Source: Streptomyces sp. NBC_00190
GTDB taxonomy: Bacteria; Actinomycetota; Actinomycetes; Streptomycetales; Streptomycetaceae
Length of the DNA stretch: 64,000 nt
NCBI RefSeq assembly: GCF_036203305.1
Contig: NZ_CP108131.1
Coordinates: forward strand, 2,418,001-2,482,000
Reading direction: 5' to 3'
In this document: positions 7,812 through 16,358 of the stretch, piece after piece
Position numbering within the stretch: position 1 is the stretch's first letter
Layout of the letters: every line of letters begins with the position of its first letter
Program-made: the position numbers and the translations under genes
Notes under the pieces: model-generated
What the model was told of the DNA's origin: nothing
Seen by the model: the letters and a program-made list of their open reading frames with translations, nothing else
Database searches by the model: none

Positions 7812-7825
7812 GTGACCCAGGTCAC
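7812..7825. promoter_or_regulatory. CRP-type palindrome upstream of pfkA
   Basis: GTGACCCAGGTCAC is a perfect 14-bp inverted repeat of the form GTGA-N6-TCAC, the core of cAMP receptor protein sites. It lies 36 bp upstream of the pfkA start codon. Streptomyces have a Crp with a similar, looser consensus, so control of pfkA by Crp is a reasonable inference. Confidence 0.55.
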
Positions 7826-7931
7826 AGCAAGGGGTCTGGAGGGGCAATTCAGGTGGAATCGCGGGGCGTTGCGTACGCCCGTTCACTCGTACGAGGACGT
7901 AAGTACGATCGACGGCGCCGGCGACGGCCGC

Positions 7932-8603
7932 CTACGCGTCGTCGAGGCCCCGCTCTATGGCGTACCGGACGAGCTCCACCCGGTTGTGCAGCTGGAGTTT
8001 GCCCAGCGTGTTCTGCACGTGGTTCTGCACCGTGCGGTGGGAGATGACCAGCCGTTCCGCGATCTGCTTGTACGAGAGCCCCTTGGCCACCAGCCGCAGC
8101 ACCTCGGTCTCACGGTCGGTCAGCTGCGGCGCCTTCGGCTCGTCGGAGGCGGCTGGCGCCGGGTCGGTGGCGAGGCGCCGGTACTCGCCGAGCACCAGTC
8201 CGGCCAGGCCCGGGGTGAACACCGGGTCGCCGGCCGCCGTGCGGCGGACCGCGTCGATCAGCTCCTGGGCACCCGCGGACTTGAGCAGGTAGCCGGTCGC
8301 GCCGGACTTCACGGCCTCCAGGACGTCCGCGTGCTCGCCGCTGGCCGACAGGACCAGGACCCGCAGCGCCGGGTGGGCGCCGACGAGTTCCTTGCAGACC
8401 TGCACGCCCGGCATGCCGGGCAGGTTGAGGTCGAGGACCAGGACGTGCGGGGTGACCGCGCGGGCCCGGCGGACCGCCTCGGGGCCGTCGCCGGCGGTGG
8501 CCACCACGTCGAAGCCCGCGGCGGCCAGGTCGCGGGCGACCGCGTCCCGCCACATCGGATGGTCGTCGACGACCATGACCTTGATCTCGTGCGGCTCGCT
8601 CAC
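7932..8603 (-). CDS. NarL/FixJ-family response regulator
   Basis: 223 residues. N-terminal receiver with acidic pair VVDDH, phospho-acceptor D58 (VLVLDLNLPG) and Lys in GYLLKSAG; C-terminal LuxR-type helix-turn-helix (LTDRETEVLRLVAKGLSYKQIAERL, then SHRTVQNHVQNTLGKL). The two halves are joined by a linker of about 30 Ala/Pro-rich residues. It overlaps the upstream histidine kinase gene by 4 bp, so the two form a translationally coupled two-component system. The target genes are not shown by the sequence. Confidence 0.94.
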   Translation of the reverse strand: MSEPHEIKVMVVDDHPMWRDAVARDLAAAGFDVVATAGDGPEAVRRARAVTPHVLVLDLNLPGMPGVQVCKELVGAHPALRVLVLSASGEHADVLEAVKSGATGYLLKSAGAQELIDAVRRTAAGDPVFTPGLAGLVLGEYRRLATDPAPAASDEPKAPQLTDRETEVLRLVAKGLSYKQIAERLVISHRTVQNHVQNTLGKLQLHNRVELVRYAIERGLDDA

Positions 8604-9820
8604 TGGGTCCTCCCCCTCGGTACCTTCAGTTCCACTTCGGTGCCCTGCCCGGGGACGGACACCAGCTCGGCGCTGCCGCCGAGGTCACGCAGTCGGCCGC
8701 GGATGGACAGGGCCACCCCCATCCGGCCTTCGCCCTCCGCCTGGTCGAGCCGGCCCGCGGGGATGCCCGGGCCGTCGTCCCGGACCGTGACGATCACCTC
8801 GTCGCCCCAGTCCTCGACGAGGATCCAGGCGCTGGCCCCCTCTCCGGCGTGCTTGCGCACGTTGTCGAGGGCGGCGCCGACCGCGGCGGCCAGCTCCTTC
8901 GCCGCGGGCACCGGCAGCGGCACCGGGGTGCCCGGCTCCGCGAAGCTCACCTTGGACCCGGCGTGCGGGGCGAGGAGCGTCCGCAGATCCAGCTCGCCGC
9001 CTTCGTCCGCGCCCTCGTCCACCTCGTACGCGTCCACCAGCGCGCCGCGCGACTCGTCGCGGGAGATCCGGGAGGGGTGCACCAGGCCGCTGGAGACCAG
9101 CGTGCGCAGCGCCACCTCCTGCTCCCCCGCCATCCGGCCCAGCTCGGCAGCCTCGCCGCCCAGCTCGGTGCCGCGCCGCTGGACCATGGCGAGGACCTGG
9201 AGGACCCCGTCGTGGATGTCGCGGGCGAGGCGCTCGCGCTCGCGGGTGGCGGCCTCGATCTCCAGGGCGCGGGCGAGGGTGGCCTCACTGGCCCGGGCGA
9301 CCTCGACGACGTAGCCGATGGCGATGGAGGCGACCCAGACCAGCAGGACGTTGTGCAGGGTGTCCCGCGTGGGGTTGCCGCCGTGGACGGCGATGTTGGC
9401 CGCGGCCACGAAGGTGGAGGCGAATCCGGCCCAGCGCCAGCCGCCCTTGAGGGCGAAGGCGAGGACCGATCCCCCGGTCCAGATGGTGGGGAGGGTGGGG
9501 CCGCCGCCGGCGATCCGCTCGGCGGTGTCGGCGAGCGGGGTGAGCAGGATCCCGACGAGGGCGACGGTGAGGTCGGCACCCAGGAAGCGCTTGGTGCAGC
9601 TGGCCGCGTTCGCCACCTTGCGGTGGGTGGCGAGGGTCCAGACCGCCAGGACGGCGAGGTAGCCGGCCGCGATCCAGGGACGGTCGAACCGCTTGTACGC
9701 GGAGACGAACAGCCCGACCGCGTAGAGCATGGTCAGCAGCCGGTAGCCGGTCAGGGCGCGCCACAGCGGCTGCTCCACCGACATGCGCACGACGCGCTCG
9801 CGCTTCGCCATCTCCCCCAC
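8600..9820 (-). CDS. MacS-type membrane sensor histidine kinase
   Basis: 406 residues from GTG 9820; an ATG at 9811 is an equally possible start. About five hydrophobic segments between residues 25 and 175 form a membrane sensor without a large external loop, which resembles the MacS family of actinobacterial kinases. The HisKA_3-like phosphorylation helix holds H203 in LARDIHDGVLQVL. The ATPase domain shows NVRKHAG, DDGPGIP and GVALSIRGRL, the last matching the G2 box. It partners the overlapping NarL-type regulator. The signal is unknown. Confidence 0.9.
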   Translation of the reverse strand: MGEMAKRERVVRMSVEQPLWRALTGYRLLTMLYAVGLFVSAYKRFDRPWIAAGYLAVLAVWTLATHRKVANAASCTKRFLGADLTVALVGILLTPLADTAERIAGGGPTLPTIWTGGSVLAFALKGGWRWAGFASTFVAAANIAVHGGNPTRDTLHNVLLVWVASIAIGYVVEVARASEATLARALEIEAATRERERLARDIHDGVLQVLAMVQRRGTELGGEAAELGRMAGEQEVALRTLVSSGLVHPSRISRDESRGALVDAYEVDEGADEGGELDLRTLLAPHAGSKVSFAEPGTPVPLPVPAAKELAAAVGAALDNVRKHAGEGASAWILVEDWGDEVIVTVRDDGPGIPAGRLDQAEGEGRMGVALSIRGRLRDLGGSAELVSVPGQGTEVELKVPRGRTQ

Positions 9821-9842
9821 CCCCGCGGGCGCTGCGCCCGTC

Positions 9843-10586
9843 CTACTCCGCCTTGCCCTCGGCCTTGTCCGCCGCGGCCTTCTCCGCCTTCTCCGCCTTC
9901 TCGGCGTCGGCGATCTGGCGCTTGGCCGCCGTCGCGTAGATGTCGACGTACTCCTGGCCGGACAGCTTCATGATCTCGTACATGACCTCGTCGGTCACCG
10001 AGCGCAGGATGAAGCGGTCGCTGTCCATGCCGTGGTAGCGGCTGAAGTCGAGCGGCTTGCCGATCCGGATGCCCGGGCGCATCAGCTTGGGCACCACCTT
10101 GCCGGGCGGCTGGATCTTCTCCGTGTCGATCATGGCCACGGGGATCACGGGCGCGCCGGTGGCCAGCGCCACGCGGGCCAGGCCGCCGGGCTTGCCGCGG
10201 TAGAGGCGCCCGTCGGGCGAACGCGTGCCCTCGGGGTAGATACCGAACAGCTCGCCGCGCTCGATGACCTCGATACCGCTCTTGATCGCGGCCTCACCGG
10301 CCCCGCGCGCGCCGGAACGGTCCACCGGGAGCTGGCCGACGCCCTTGAAGAAGGCGGCCGTCAGCTTGCCCTTGACTCCGGGGGAGGTGAAGTACTCCGC
10401 CTTCGCGATGAAGGTGACCTTGCGGTCCAGCACCGCGGGCAGGAAGAAGGAGTCGGAGAAGGACAGGTGGTTGCTCGCGAGGATCGCCGGCCCCTCCGCG
10501 GGAATGTTCTCGAGGCCCTCCACCCACGGCCTGAAGGCGAGCTTCAGTGAACCGCCGATGGAGAACTTCATTGCGCCGTAGATCAA
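9843..10586 (-). CDS. plsC: 1-acyl-sn-glycerol-3-phosphate acyltransferase
   Basis: 247 residues. It should acylate lysophosphatidate in phospholipid synthesis at the membrane. The catalytic H(X4)D motif is SNHLSFSDS, and the glycerol phosphate-binding motif is YPEGTRSPDGRLYRGKPG. The last 25 residues are a Lys/Glu/Ala-rich tail, typical of actinobacterial members. The TTG at 10586 is chosen because AGGAAGG lies eight bases before it; an ATG 15 bases downstream has poor spacing. It lies 22 bp upstream of the histidine kinase gene on the same strand, so co-transcription is possible. Confidence 0.92.
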   Translation of the reverse strand: MIYGAMKFSIGGSLKLAFRPWVEGLENIPAEGPAILASNHLSFSDSFFLPAVLDRKVTFIAKAEYFTSPGVKGKLTAAFFKGVGQLPVDRSGARGAGEAAIKSGIEVIERGELFGIYPEGTRSPDGRLYRGKPGGLARVALATGAPVIPVAMIDTEKIQPPGKVVPKLMRPGIRIGKPLDFSRYHGMDSDRFILRSVTDEVMYEIMKLSGQEYVDIYATAAKRQIADAEKAEKAEKAAADKAEGKAE

Positions 10587-10741
10587 CTCGAAAGCCTTCC
10601 TGTGTCTGTCGAACAGACCTTAACGCCTGGCCGCGCCGGTAGCGGCCCGACGGCCCTGGTCGGTGTCACCCCGGTCGCGTACGGTGAAGTCACACAGAGC
10701 AACGCACCCACCCGACGTACATCATGATCAAGGAGACCCTG

Positions 10742-11521
10742 GTGCCCGTCCTCCCTGGAGCCGAGCCGTTCCGCCACGAGGGTGGAGAGGTCGGCGTCCT
10801 CCTCTGCCACGGCTTCACCGGTTCCCCGCAGTCGCTGCGTCCCTGGGCCGAGTATCTGGCCGCGCAGGGGCTCACGGTGTCGCTGCCGCTGCTGCCCGGA
10901 CACGGCACGCGCTGGCAGGACATGCAGCTCACGGGCTGGCAGGACTGGTACGCCGAGGTGGACCGCGCGCTGCGCGAGCTGCTGGACCGCTGCGAGCAGG
11001 TGTTCGTCTTCGGTCTGTCGATGGGTGGCGCGCTGACCCTGCGGCTGGCGGCCAAGCACGGGGACGCCATCAGCGGCATCGTCCTCGTCAACCCGGCCAA
11101 CAAGGTGCACGACCCGCTCGCCATCACCCTGCCGGTGGCCAAGCACTTCATCCGGTCGACGCCGGGCATCGCCAGCGACATCGCCAAGAAGGGCTCGGAG
11201 GAGGTCGGCTACGACCGCGTACCGACCCGGGCCGCGCATTCGCTGCGCAAGTTCCTGCAGCTCGTGGACGCCGAGCTGCCGCAGGTGACGCAGCCCGTGC
11301 TGCTGCTGCACAGCCCGCAGGACCACGTCGTCCCGCCGGTCGACTCGGCCCGGGTGCTGGCGCGGATCTCGTCCACCGATGTCACCGAGACCCTCCTGGA
11401 ACAGAGCTACCACGTCGCGACGTTGGACCATGACGCGGAGCGGATCTTCGCGGACAGCTATGCGTTCATCGGCCGACTGGTGGAGAGCGTGGGCAGGGAG
11501 GGGGCGCAGGCGAGTGGCTGA
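10742..11521 (+). CDS. alpha/beta-hydrolase, carboxylesterase (Est30-like)
   Basis: 259 residues from GTG 10742, chosen because AAGGAGA lies five bases upstream and the protein then begins PVLPGAEPFRHEGG. The fold is a compact alpha/beta hydrolase: oxyanion segment LLCHGFTGSPQSL, nucleophile elbow GLSMGGAL, the acid in LLLHSPQDHVVPP and the catalytic His in YHVATLDHDAERI. This matches the short-chain carboxylesterase/monoacylglycerol lipase group. It is cytoplasmic with no signal peptide. Its stop overlaps the GTG of the next gene. It is divergent from plsC, so a lipid role is possible but unproven. Confidence 0.88.
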   Translation: MPVLPGAEPFRHEGGEVGVLLCHGFTGSPQSLRPWAEYLAAQGLTVSLPLLPGHGTRWQDMQLTGWQDWYAEVDRALRELLDRCEQVFVFGLSMGGALTLRLAAKHGDAISGIVLVNPANKVHDPLAITLPVAKHFIRSTPGIASDIAKKGSEEVGYDRVPTRAAHSLRKFLQLVDAELPQVTQPVLLLHSPQDHVVPPVDSARVLARISSTDVTETLLEQSYHVATLDHDAERIFADSYAFIGRLVESVGREGAQASG

Positions 11522-12092
11522 GCACGAGGAGCAGTCGGGCGGGGTTCCGCCGCTGGACGAGGAAGCGGCGTGGGCGGCGATCGTCGCCGGGTACGGGCAG
11601 GAGCCGCCGGACCCGCCGGGGTCGCGGCCGTTCAAGCCGATCGAGAACCTCATGCTGCCGGAGGAGGACGTGAAGCCGCTGCCGCCGGAGCCGAAGCCGG
11701 ATGCGGAGCCCGGGCCGGAGCCTCCCGCCGCGCTGGGCAGCTCGGTGGTCTTCGCCCCGGGGGTGGGCCTCTCCGGCCCGCGCGACCACTCGCTCGCGGA
11801 GCCGCAGGACGACGACCTGACCGCGGCCGACCGGGCCGACGAGGGCCATTTCGTCCCCCCGGAGCCGGAGCTCCCGCCGGCGGACACGACGGCGAAGTTC
11901 GCGTGGCTCGCGGTGGTCGGCGGGCCGGTGCTGCTGCTGCTGGCGGTGCTCCTGCAGTGGGAGATGACGTGGTGGCTGACGACGCTGGGCATCGGCGGCT
12001 TCCTGGGCGGGTTCGCGACGCTCGTGGCGCGCATGTCGCCGCACGACGACGACGATGACGACGACTACCCGGGCCGCGGCGCGGTGGTCTGA
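11514..12092 (+). CDS. conserved two-helix membrane protein, function unknown
   Basis: 192 residues from GTG 11514, overlapping the esterase stop by 8 bp. Residues 1-125 are acidic and Pro-rich with no recognisable domain. Two hydrophobic helices follow at about 129-148 and 152-173 (GGPVLLLLAVLLQW and TTLGIGGFLGGFATLV). The tail is a run of seven aspartates at 178-184. I know of similar proteins only as hypothetical proteins in Streptomyces at this locus. Tight overlap suggests it is made together with the esterase; it might anchor or modulate it, which is speculation. Confidence 0.8.
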   Translation: MAEHEEQSGGVPPLDEEAAWAAIVAGYGQEPPDPPGSRPFKPIENLMLPEEDVKPLPPEPKPDAEPGPEPPAALGSSVVFAPGVGLSGPRDHSLAEPQDDDLTAADRADEGHFVPPEPELPPADTTAKFAWLAVVGGPVLLLLAVLLQWEMTWWLTTLGIGGFLGGFATLVARMSPHDDDDDDDYPGRGAVV

Positions 12093-12132
12093 CCTGGGCC
12101 CCGCCCCGGGCCCCGTCGGCGTGTGAGGCGCT

Positions 12133-12160
12133 GGGGGTCCCCCGGACGGAGTCTGGGGGA
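12133..12160. repeat. 29-bp palindromic interspersed repeat, intergenic copy
   Basis: A 28-base variant of the element also found at 31549-31577 and 59337-59365. It begins GGGGGTCCCCC and continues GGACGGAGTCTGGGGGA. This copy lacks one A of the GGGGGTACCCCC core. It lies in the gap between two convergent genes. Confidence 0.9.
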
Positions 12161-12170
12161 GGGTCCGGGG

Positions 12171-12191
12171 GCCGGGGGCGGAGCCCCCGGC
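12171..12191. terminator. hairpin between convergent genes
   Basis: A perfect 9-bp GC stem with a three-base GGA loop, 79 bp after the membrane-protein stop and 28 bp before the end of the convergent hydrolase gene. Together with the repeat just left of it, it probably ends transcription from both sides. Confidence 0.65.
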
Positions 12192-12218
12192 AGCGGCGCC
12201 GCACCCGGGGCGGCCGGG

Positions 12219-12980
12219 CTACGGCGCGGCCGGCAGGTGCAGGGCCGCCAGGACCGGCAGGTGGTCGGTGGCCGAGCGGAGGTCGGCGGGCGAGACGCCC
12301 GCCAGCCCGGTCGGGACACCGCAGCCCAGCACCCGCACGCCCCCGGTCGCGAACACCGCGTCGATCCGCCGGTCCGGCGCCTGCGCGGGGAACGTGGGCC
12401 CGCCGCCCCACGGCGCCACCTCCCGGCAGTCCTGGAGCTCCGCGGTCAGCCGCTCGAACGCCGGGCCGCCCGGGCCCTCGTTCACATCCAGCGCCGCGAT
12501 CCCGTACGGCGCGTCCAGGCGGGCCAGCCGCTCCAGCAGCAGCCCGGCCTGGGCCCGGCGCTCCTCCCGCTGGAGCGACAGGTGCGCGGAGACCAGGCCC
12601 ACGCGCGCGCCGCCGATCCTGACCACCGCCGTGGCGAAGCCCCTGCGGTGCTGGCCGGGCGTGCGCGGCAGCAGCACGTCCTCCGTACGCTCCACGAAGA
12701 CCCGTAGCGAGCACATCAGCAGCGGACCGGCCGCCGTCGCGCCCCCGCCCAGCACCACCAGGTCGGATTTCGCGGCCAGCCTCGCCGCGTGTTTGCGCCA
12801 CCGGAAGAACCGCGGCGCCTCCTGCACGAACACGAGGTCCGGCGCGCACGCCCGGATGACCCGGGCCAGCGCCTCCTCGTCGTCGCGCAGCGAGCGGATG
12901 TTGTAGCTGAGCACCCGGATCACGGCCGAACCGTCGGGCTCCGTACGAGACTTCGGCAGCGAAGGCAGCAACTGGTCCAT
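12219..12980 (-). CDS. endonuclease/exonuclease/phosphatase family hydrolase
   Basis: 253 residues from ATG 12980 (MDQLLPSLP). The EEP fold is shown by RVLSYNIRSL at the start, FVQEAPR (metal-binding Glu), GLVSAHLSL, AALDVNEGPG (the usual Asn here is part of DVN) and SATDHLPVLAAL (catalytic Asp-His near the C-terminus). Members cleave phosphodiesters in nucleic acids, phosphoinositides or sphingomyelin, and the substrate cannot be read here. No signal peptide is visible, so it is probably cytoplasmic. It is downstream of nothing on its strand except glkA's terminator region, so likely monocistronic. Confidence 0.85.
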   Translation of the reverse strand: MDQLLPSLPKSRTEPDGSAVIRVLSYNIRSLRDDEEALARVIRACAPDLVFVQEAPRFFRWRKHAARLAAKSDLVVLGGGATAAGPLLMCSLRVFVERTEDVLLPRTPGQHRRGFATAVVRIGGARVGLVSAHLSLQREERRAQAGLLLERLARLDAPYGIAALDVNEGPGGPAFERLTAELQDCREVAPWGGGPTFPAQAPDRRIDAVFATGGVRVLGCGVPTGLAGVSPADLRSATDHLPVLAALHLPAAP

Positions 12981-12997
12981 GCCCGCAACATACGCAG

Positions 12998-13032
12998 CTG
13001 CCCGCCGCTCCCCCAAGGGGCGCGGCGGGCAG
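12998..13032 (-). terminator. terminator after glucokinase gene
   Basis: An 11-bp perfect outer stem (12998-13008 with 13022-13032) enclosing an inner CCCC/GGGG pair, 27 bp past the stop of the glucokinase gene. Confidence 0.75.
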
Positions 13033-13058
13033 TCACGTACGAAGAAAGCGAAGGAAGC

Positions 13059-14000
13059 TCAGCCCTGGCGGGCCAGGTCCGCCGCGCCCACGAGTCCGGC
13101 CTTCCCGCCCAGCTGGGCGGCGAGGACCTGTGCGTGCGGACGCCACGCGCCGCCGATCAGCCAGCGCTTGAAGGACTTGCGGATCGGGTCGAGGACCAGG
13201 TCGCCCTCGTCCGAGACCCCGCCGCCGACGATGAACGCCGACGGGTCGAACAGCGAGGCCAGGTCGGCCAGGCCCGCGCCGGCCCAGCGGGCCAGCTCGC
13301 GGAAGGAGTCGATGGCCACCAGGTCACCGGCCCGGGCGGCCTCGCTGATGTGCTTGCCCTCGATGCCGTCGGGGGTGCCGTCGCCGAGGGAGAGGAGGAT
13401 CGCCGCGTTCTCGGGGGTGGCGTTCGCCCGCTGCTTCGCGTACCGGACGAGCGCGCGCCCGGAGGCGTACTGCTCCCAGCAGCCCTGGCTGCCGCAGCCG
13501 CACAGCAGGCCGTCCGGGACGACCCGGATGTGGCCGAACTCGGCGGCGACGCCGAAGCGTCCGCGGCGCAGCTTGTTGCCGATGATGATGCCGCCGCCCA
13601 GGCCGGTGCCGAGCGTGATGCAGATGACGTCCTCGTGGCCCTGGCCCGCGCCGAAGCGGTACTCGCCCCAGGCCGCGCAGTTCGCGTCGTTCTCGACGAC
13701 GACGGGCAGGCCGATGCGCTGCTCGACCTTGTCCTTCAGCGGCTCGTGGCGCCAGTTGATGTTCGGCGCGAAGAGCACGGTGGCGCGCTTGTCGTCCACG
13801 TAGCCGGCGGCGCCGATGCCGACGGCGTCGATGGTGTGGTTGCTGCTGACTGCGGAGACGGCGGTGCAGATCGCTTCCGTCACTCCGTCCGCGGTCGGCG
13901 GGGTGGGCACCTTGTACGTCTCAAGGATGGTGCCCTCTTCGTCGACCACGCCGGCCGCGATCTTCGTGCCGCCGATGTCGACGCCGATGGTGAGTCCCAT
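13059..14000 (-). CDS. glkA: ROK-family glucokinase
   Basis: 313 residues. It phosphorylates glucose with ATP; in Streptomyces the homologue is also central to carbon catabolite repression. The N-terminal phosphate loop is VDIGGTKIAAGV, the catalytic base is D105 in ENDANC, and the ROK zinc site is H157 plus CGCGSQGCWEQ (C167, C169, C174). There is no N-terminal helix-turn-helix, so this is the kinase and not a ROK repressor. ATG at 14000. The DUF5304 gene lies 61 bp upstream on the same strand. With pfkA nearby, this gives two upper-glycolysis kinases within 7 kb. Confidence 0.95.
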   Translation of the reverse strand: MGLTIGVDIGGTKIAAGVVDEEGTILETYKVPTPPTADGVTEAICTAVSAVSSNHTIDAVGIGAAGYVDDKRATVLFAPNINWRHEPLKDKVEQRIGLPVVVENDANCAAWGEYRFGAGQGHEDVICITLGTGLGGGIIIGNKLRRGRFGVAAEFGHIRVVPDGLLCGCGSQGCWEQYASGRALVRYAKQRANATPENAAILLSLGDGTPDGIEGKHISEAARAGDLVAIDSFRELARWAGAGLADLASLFDPSAFIVGGGVSDEGDLVLDPIRKSFKRWLIGGAWRPHAQVLAAQLGGKAGLVGAADLARQG

Positions 14001-14061
14001 TAGTCCCTCGGTTTCCGGTCAAACCCCGCCACGGCCAACGGTACCCGAGGGCGGCCGGGGT

Positions 14062-14523
14062 TCAGTCGAGATCGATCCGCTCGGTGGGGCCTTCGCCGGG
14101 ACCTTCTTCGCGGGGGTCGCGCTCCTGGGACCGGCGGGGAGCCGGGGGCTCTCCGCGCGTCCAGCGGCGCTCGTGGCCCTCGACGGCCGAGCGGTAGGCG
14201 GCGAGCAGCTCGGAGCCCGCGGCCGCGAGGTGGTCGAAGACTTCGGGGTTGCGCTCGATGACGGGTTTGGCGGCGGTCTTCGCCTGGTTGACGAACTGGC
14301 GTACGGCGCCCTGGGCGGCGCCGCCGACGAGCGGGTTGTTCATCCCGGCGACCTTGTCGGCGACGGCTTCGAAGAGCTTGAACAGCTCCTCGGCCGCGGT
14401 CCCGGTGGCCCCGCCGTCCCTGCCGCCCTGCCCGCGCAGGCGCTCCTTCTCGGCGGCGAGGTCCTCCGCGCAGGCCTTGGCCCAGGCGTCGTCGTCGGTG
14501 GGGCGGTCGGTGGCCTCGCTCAT
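14062..14523 (-). CDS. DUF5304 family protein
   Basis: 153 residues, highly charged and with no membrane segment. The central part (AAEELFKLFEAVADKVAG, then GGAAQGAVRQFVNQAKTA) is helical and matches what I know as DUF5304, a family of unknown function found next to glkA in Streptomyces. The C-terminus is disordered and rich in Glu, Arg and Pro. ATG at 14523. Confidence 0.8.
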   Translation of the reverse strand: MSEATDRPTDDDAWAKACAEDLAAEKERLRGQGGRDGGATGTAAEELFKLFEAVADKVAGMNNPLVGGAAQGAVRQFVNQAKTAAKPVIERNPEVFDHLAAAGSELLAAYRSAVEGHERRWTRGEPPAPRRSQERDPREEGPGEGPTERIDLD

Positions 14524-14614
14524 GGCGGACTCTCCTGCGGCGGCTGCTGTGCGTGCGGTACGGGCTACCTTCGACGGTACCCGAACGGGGGTACGCGGAT
14601 CGGGGCGTGCGGGC

Positions 14615-15829
14615 TCAGGGCGTGCGGGTGTTGGTACGGGGCCACAGGCCCGGGTCCGGGGTGAAGCGGATGCGGAGCACGTCCTCGGCCAGGGCGGCGC
14701 CGGAGACGGTGCAGCGGCGCAGTGCCGCCGGCAGCGGAACGATCCTCCGGTACGGTCCCGCGGTGAGCAGCAGCTCGTCCCCCCGGCGGATCAGGTCGAG
14801 GTCGCGCTTGCGGGCGCCGGGCAGCGGTACCGCCCAGACGAGCACCCCGTCCTCGGCGAGCCGGTCCTCGACCGCCCAGGCCCGGCGGGGCGCGGGCGGC
14901 TCGGGGACGAGTCCGCCGGCGGCGGCGAGCAGCTCCAGGTCCTGCGGGCCGCGCGGGTCCCGGCCGAGGTGGGCGAGCCGGGTCACCGGGATCTCCCCGG
15001 CCCATCCGGCGGTGCACTTCTCCTGCTGGGCGGCGAGCCCGGCGAGCCAGGGGTCGACGGAGCCCTGCGGGAGGAGCCGGTTGGCGACGACGGCGGAGAC
15101 GGGCAGCTGCTGCAGGGCGAGGCCGAGCCGCCCCAGCCGGATCGCGTCGGCCGCGGCCGGTCCCGGCTCGGCGACCAGCCGCACCTCGGTGCTGTCGGCC
15201 TCGATGACGGCCTGGACCGCGGCGAGCTCCTCGTCCCAGCGGGCGGCGGCCTCGTAGAGCCACTGCGCGGGCATGGGCACACCGGCCAGCTGGGCCAGTA
15301 CGGGCCGCAGGGCGCGGGCGGCCTGCCGCTCGGCGGGGAGCAGCCGGGCGAGGTAGCGGCGCAGCTGGGCGGGGAGGGCGAGGGCGGCCAGGGCCTGGTG
15401 GAGCGGGGGCATGTCGACGACGACGAGGTCACACCCCGGCGCCGCGGCGGCCCGCCGCAGGGCGCGCAGCAGCGCGAACTGCTCGGCGCCGGGCAGCTCG
15501 GTGAGCTCCTCGGCGCCCAGCGGCCGGGCTCCGACCATGCCGAGGAGGGTGGACCCGCGCTCCTGGAGGGCGACGAGTTCGTCGCGGAACTCCTCGCCGG
15601 AGTCCACCCGCGCCACCCGGACCCCGCCGGCCGCCGTGGCGGCCCGCAGGCCCGGTACGACCTCGGCGGACTCCCCCACCGGTTCCCCGGTCAGGGCGGC
15701 GAGCGGGTCCGCGACGTCGCCGGACAGCAGCAGCACCCGGTGGCCCTGCCGGGCCGCCGCGAGGGCGGTGGCAGCGGCCACCGTGGTCCGCCCGGCGCCG
15801 CCGGGGCCGGTGATCAACAGGGTGTGCAC
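14615..15829 (-). CDS. ArsA-like P-loop ATPase
   Basis: 404 residues from GTG 15829 (HTLLITGPGGAGRTT). The Walker A is the deviant GPGGAGRTT of the ArsA/GET3/MinD class, followed by VLLLSGDVADP (switch region) and DLVVVDMPP (Walker B). ArsA-type ATPases move metals or insert tail-anchored proteins. The last 90 residues form a small beta-rich domain with the pattern RIVPLPAALRRC, as in the two-domain actinobacterial ArsA-like proteins. No Cys triad for arsenite is visible, so arsenic resistance is unlikely. It starts 5 bp after the SRPBCC gene, hence same transcript. Confidence 0.87.
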   Translation of the reverse strand: MHTLLITGPGGAGRTTVAAATALAAARQGHRVLLLSGDVADPLAALTGEPVGESAEVVPGLRAATAAGGVRVARVDSGEEFRDELVALQERGSTLLGMVGARPLGAEELTELPGAEQFALLRALRRAAAAPGCDLVVVDMPPLHQALAALALPAQLRRYLARLLPAERQAARALRPVLAQLAGVPMPAQWLYEAAARWDEELAAVQAVIEADSTEVRLVAEPGPAAADAIRLGRLGLALQQLPVSAVVANRLLPQGSVDPWLAGLAAQQEKCTAGWAGEIPVTRLAHLGRDPRGPQDLELLAAAGGLVPEPPAPRRAWAVEDRLAEDGVLVWAVPLPGARKRDLDLIRRGDELLLTAGPYRRIVPLPAALRRCTVSGAALAEDVLRIRFTPDPGLWPRTNTRTP

Positions 15830-15834
15830 GGTGT

Positions 15835-16278
15835 TCAGCCGGTCGATTCCACGCGCTTCTTCAGACCCGCGAGCGCGCGGTCGATGATGACCTTCTCGGC
15901 CTTGCGCTTGATCATGCCGAGCATGGGGATCTTGACGTCGACGGTCAGCTGGTAGGTGACCTCGGTGCGCTTGCCGCCGTCCACCGGGGCCAGCCGGTAC
16001 GAGCCGTCCAGCTGGCGCAGCATCTGCGACTTGTCCAGGGTCCAGCTGACCTCGTCCGAGCCCTTCCAGGTGTAGGCGAGGGTGTGGTCGTCCTTGATCG
16101 CGCCCGCGTCGAGCAGCAGCCGGACCTTTTCGGCCCGTCCTTCGGCGTCGGCGGCCAGCACCTCGGCCTCCTTCACCTCGCCGGTCCACTCGGGGTAACG
16201 GGCGAAGTCGGCGATCACGGCCATCACGTCGGCCGGTGAGGCGTCGATCGTGACGCTTGAGCTGGTGTGTTCCGCCAT
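15835..16278 (-). CDS. SRPBCC (START-like) polyketide cyclase/lipid-binding protein
   Basis: 147 residues from ATG 16278. A single SRPBCC domain: SSVTIDASPADVMAVIADF at the start, YPEWTGEVKEAEVL, and the long C-terminal helix after IPMLGMIKRKAEKVI. The cavity of this fold binds hydrophobic ligands. The gene is followed 5 bp later by the ArsA-like ATPase, a pairing I recall as conserved in Streptomyces. The partnership suggests handling of a hydrophobic protein or lipid, which is inference. Confidence 0.88.
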   Translation of the reverse strand: MAEHTSSSVTIDASPADVMAVIADFARYPEWTGEVKEAEVLAADAEGRAEKVRLLLDAGAIKDDHTLAYTWKGSDEVSWTLDKSQMLRQLDGSYRLAPVDGGKRTEVTYQLTVDVKIPMLGMIKRKAEKVIIDRALAGLKKRVESTG

Positions 16279-16358
16279 CGCGGTCGCTCCTCCGGAGAGT
16301 AATTCGAGGAAGTGTGCGGCCTCCGGCCGCCGCTCGAAGGCTACCGTGCGTGCGGAGC

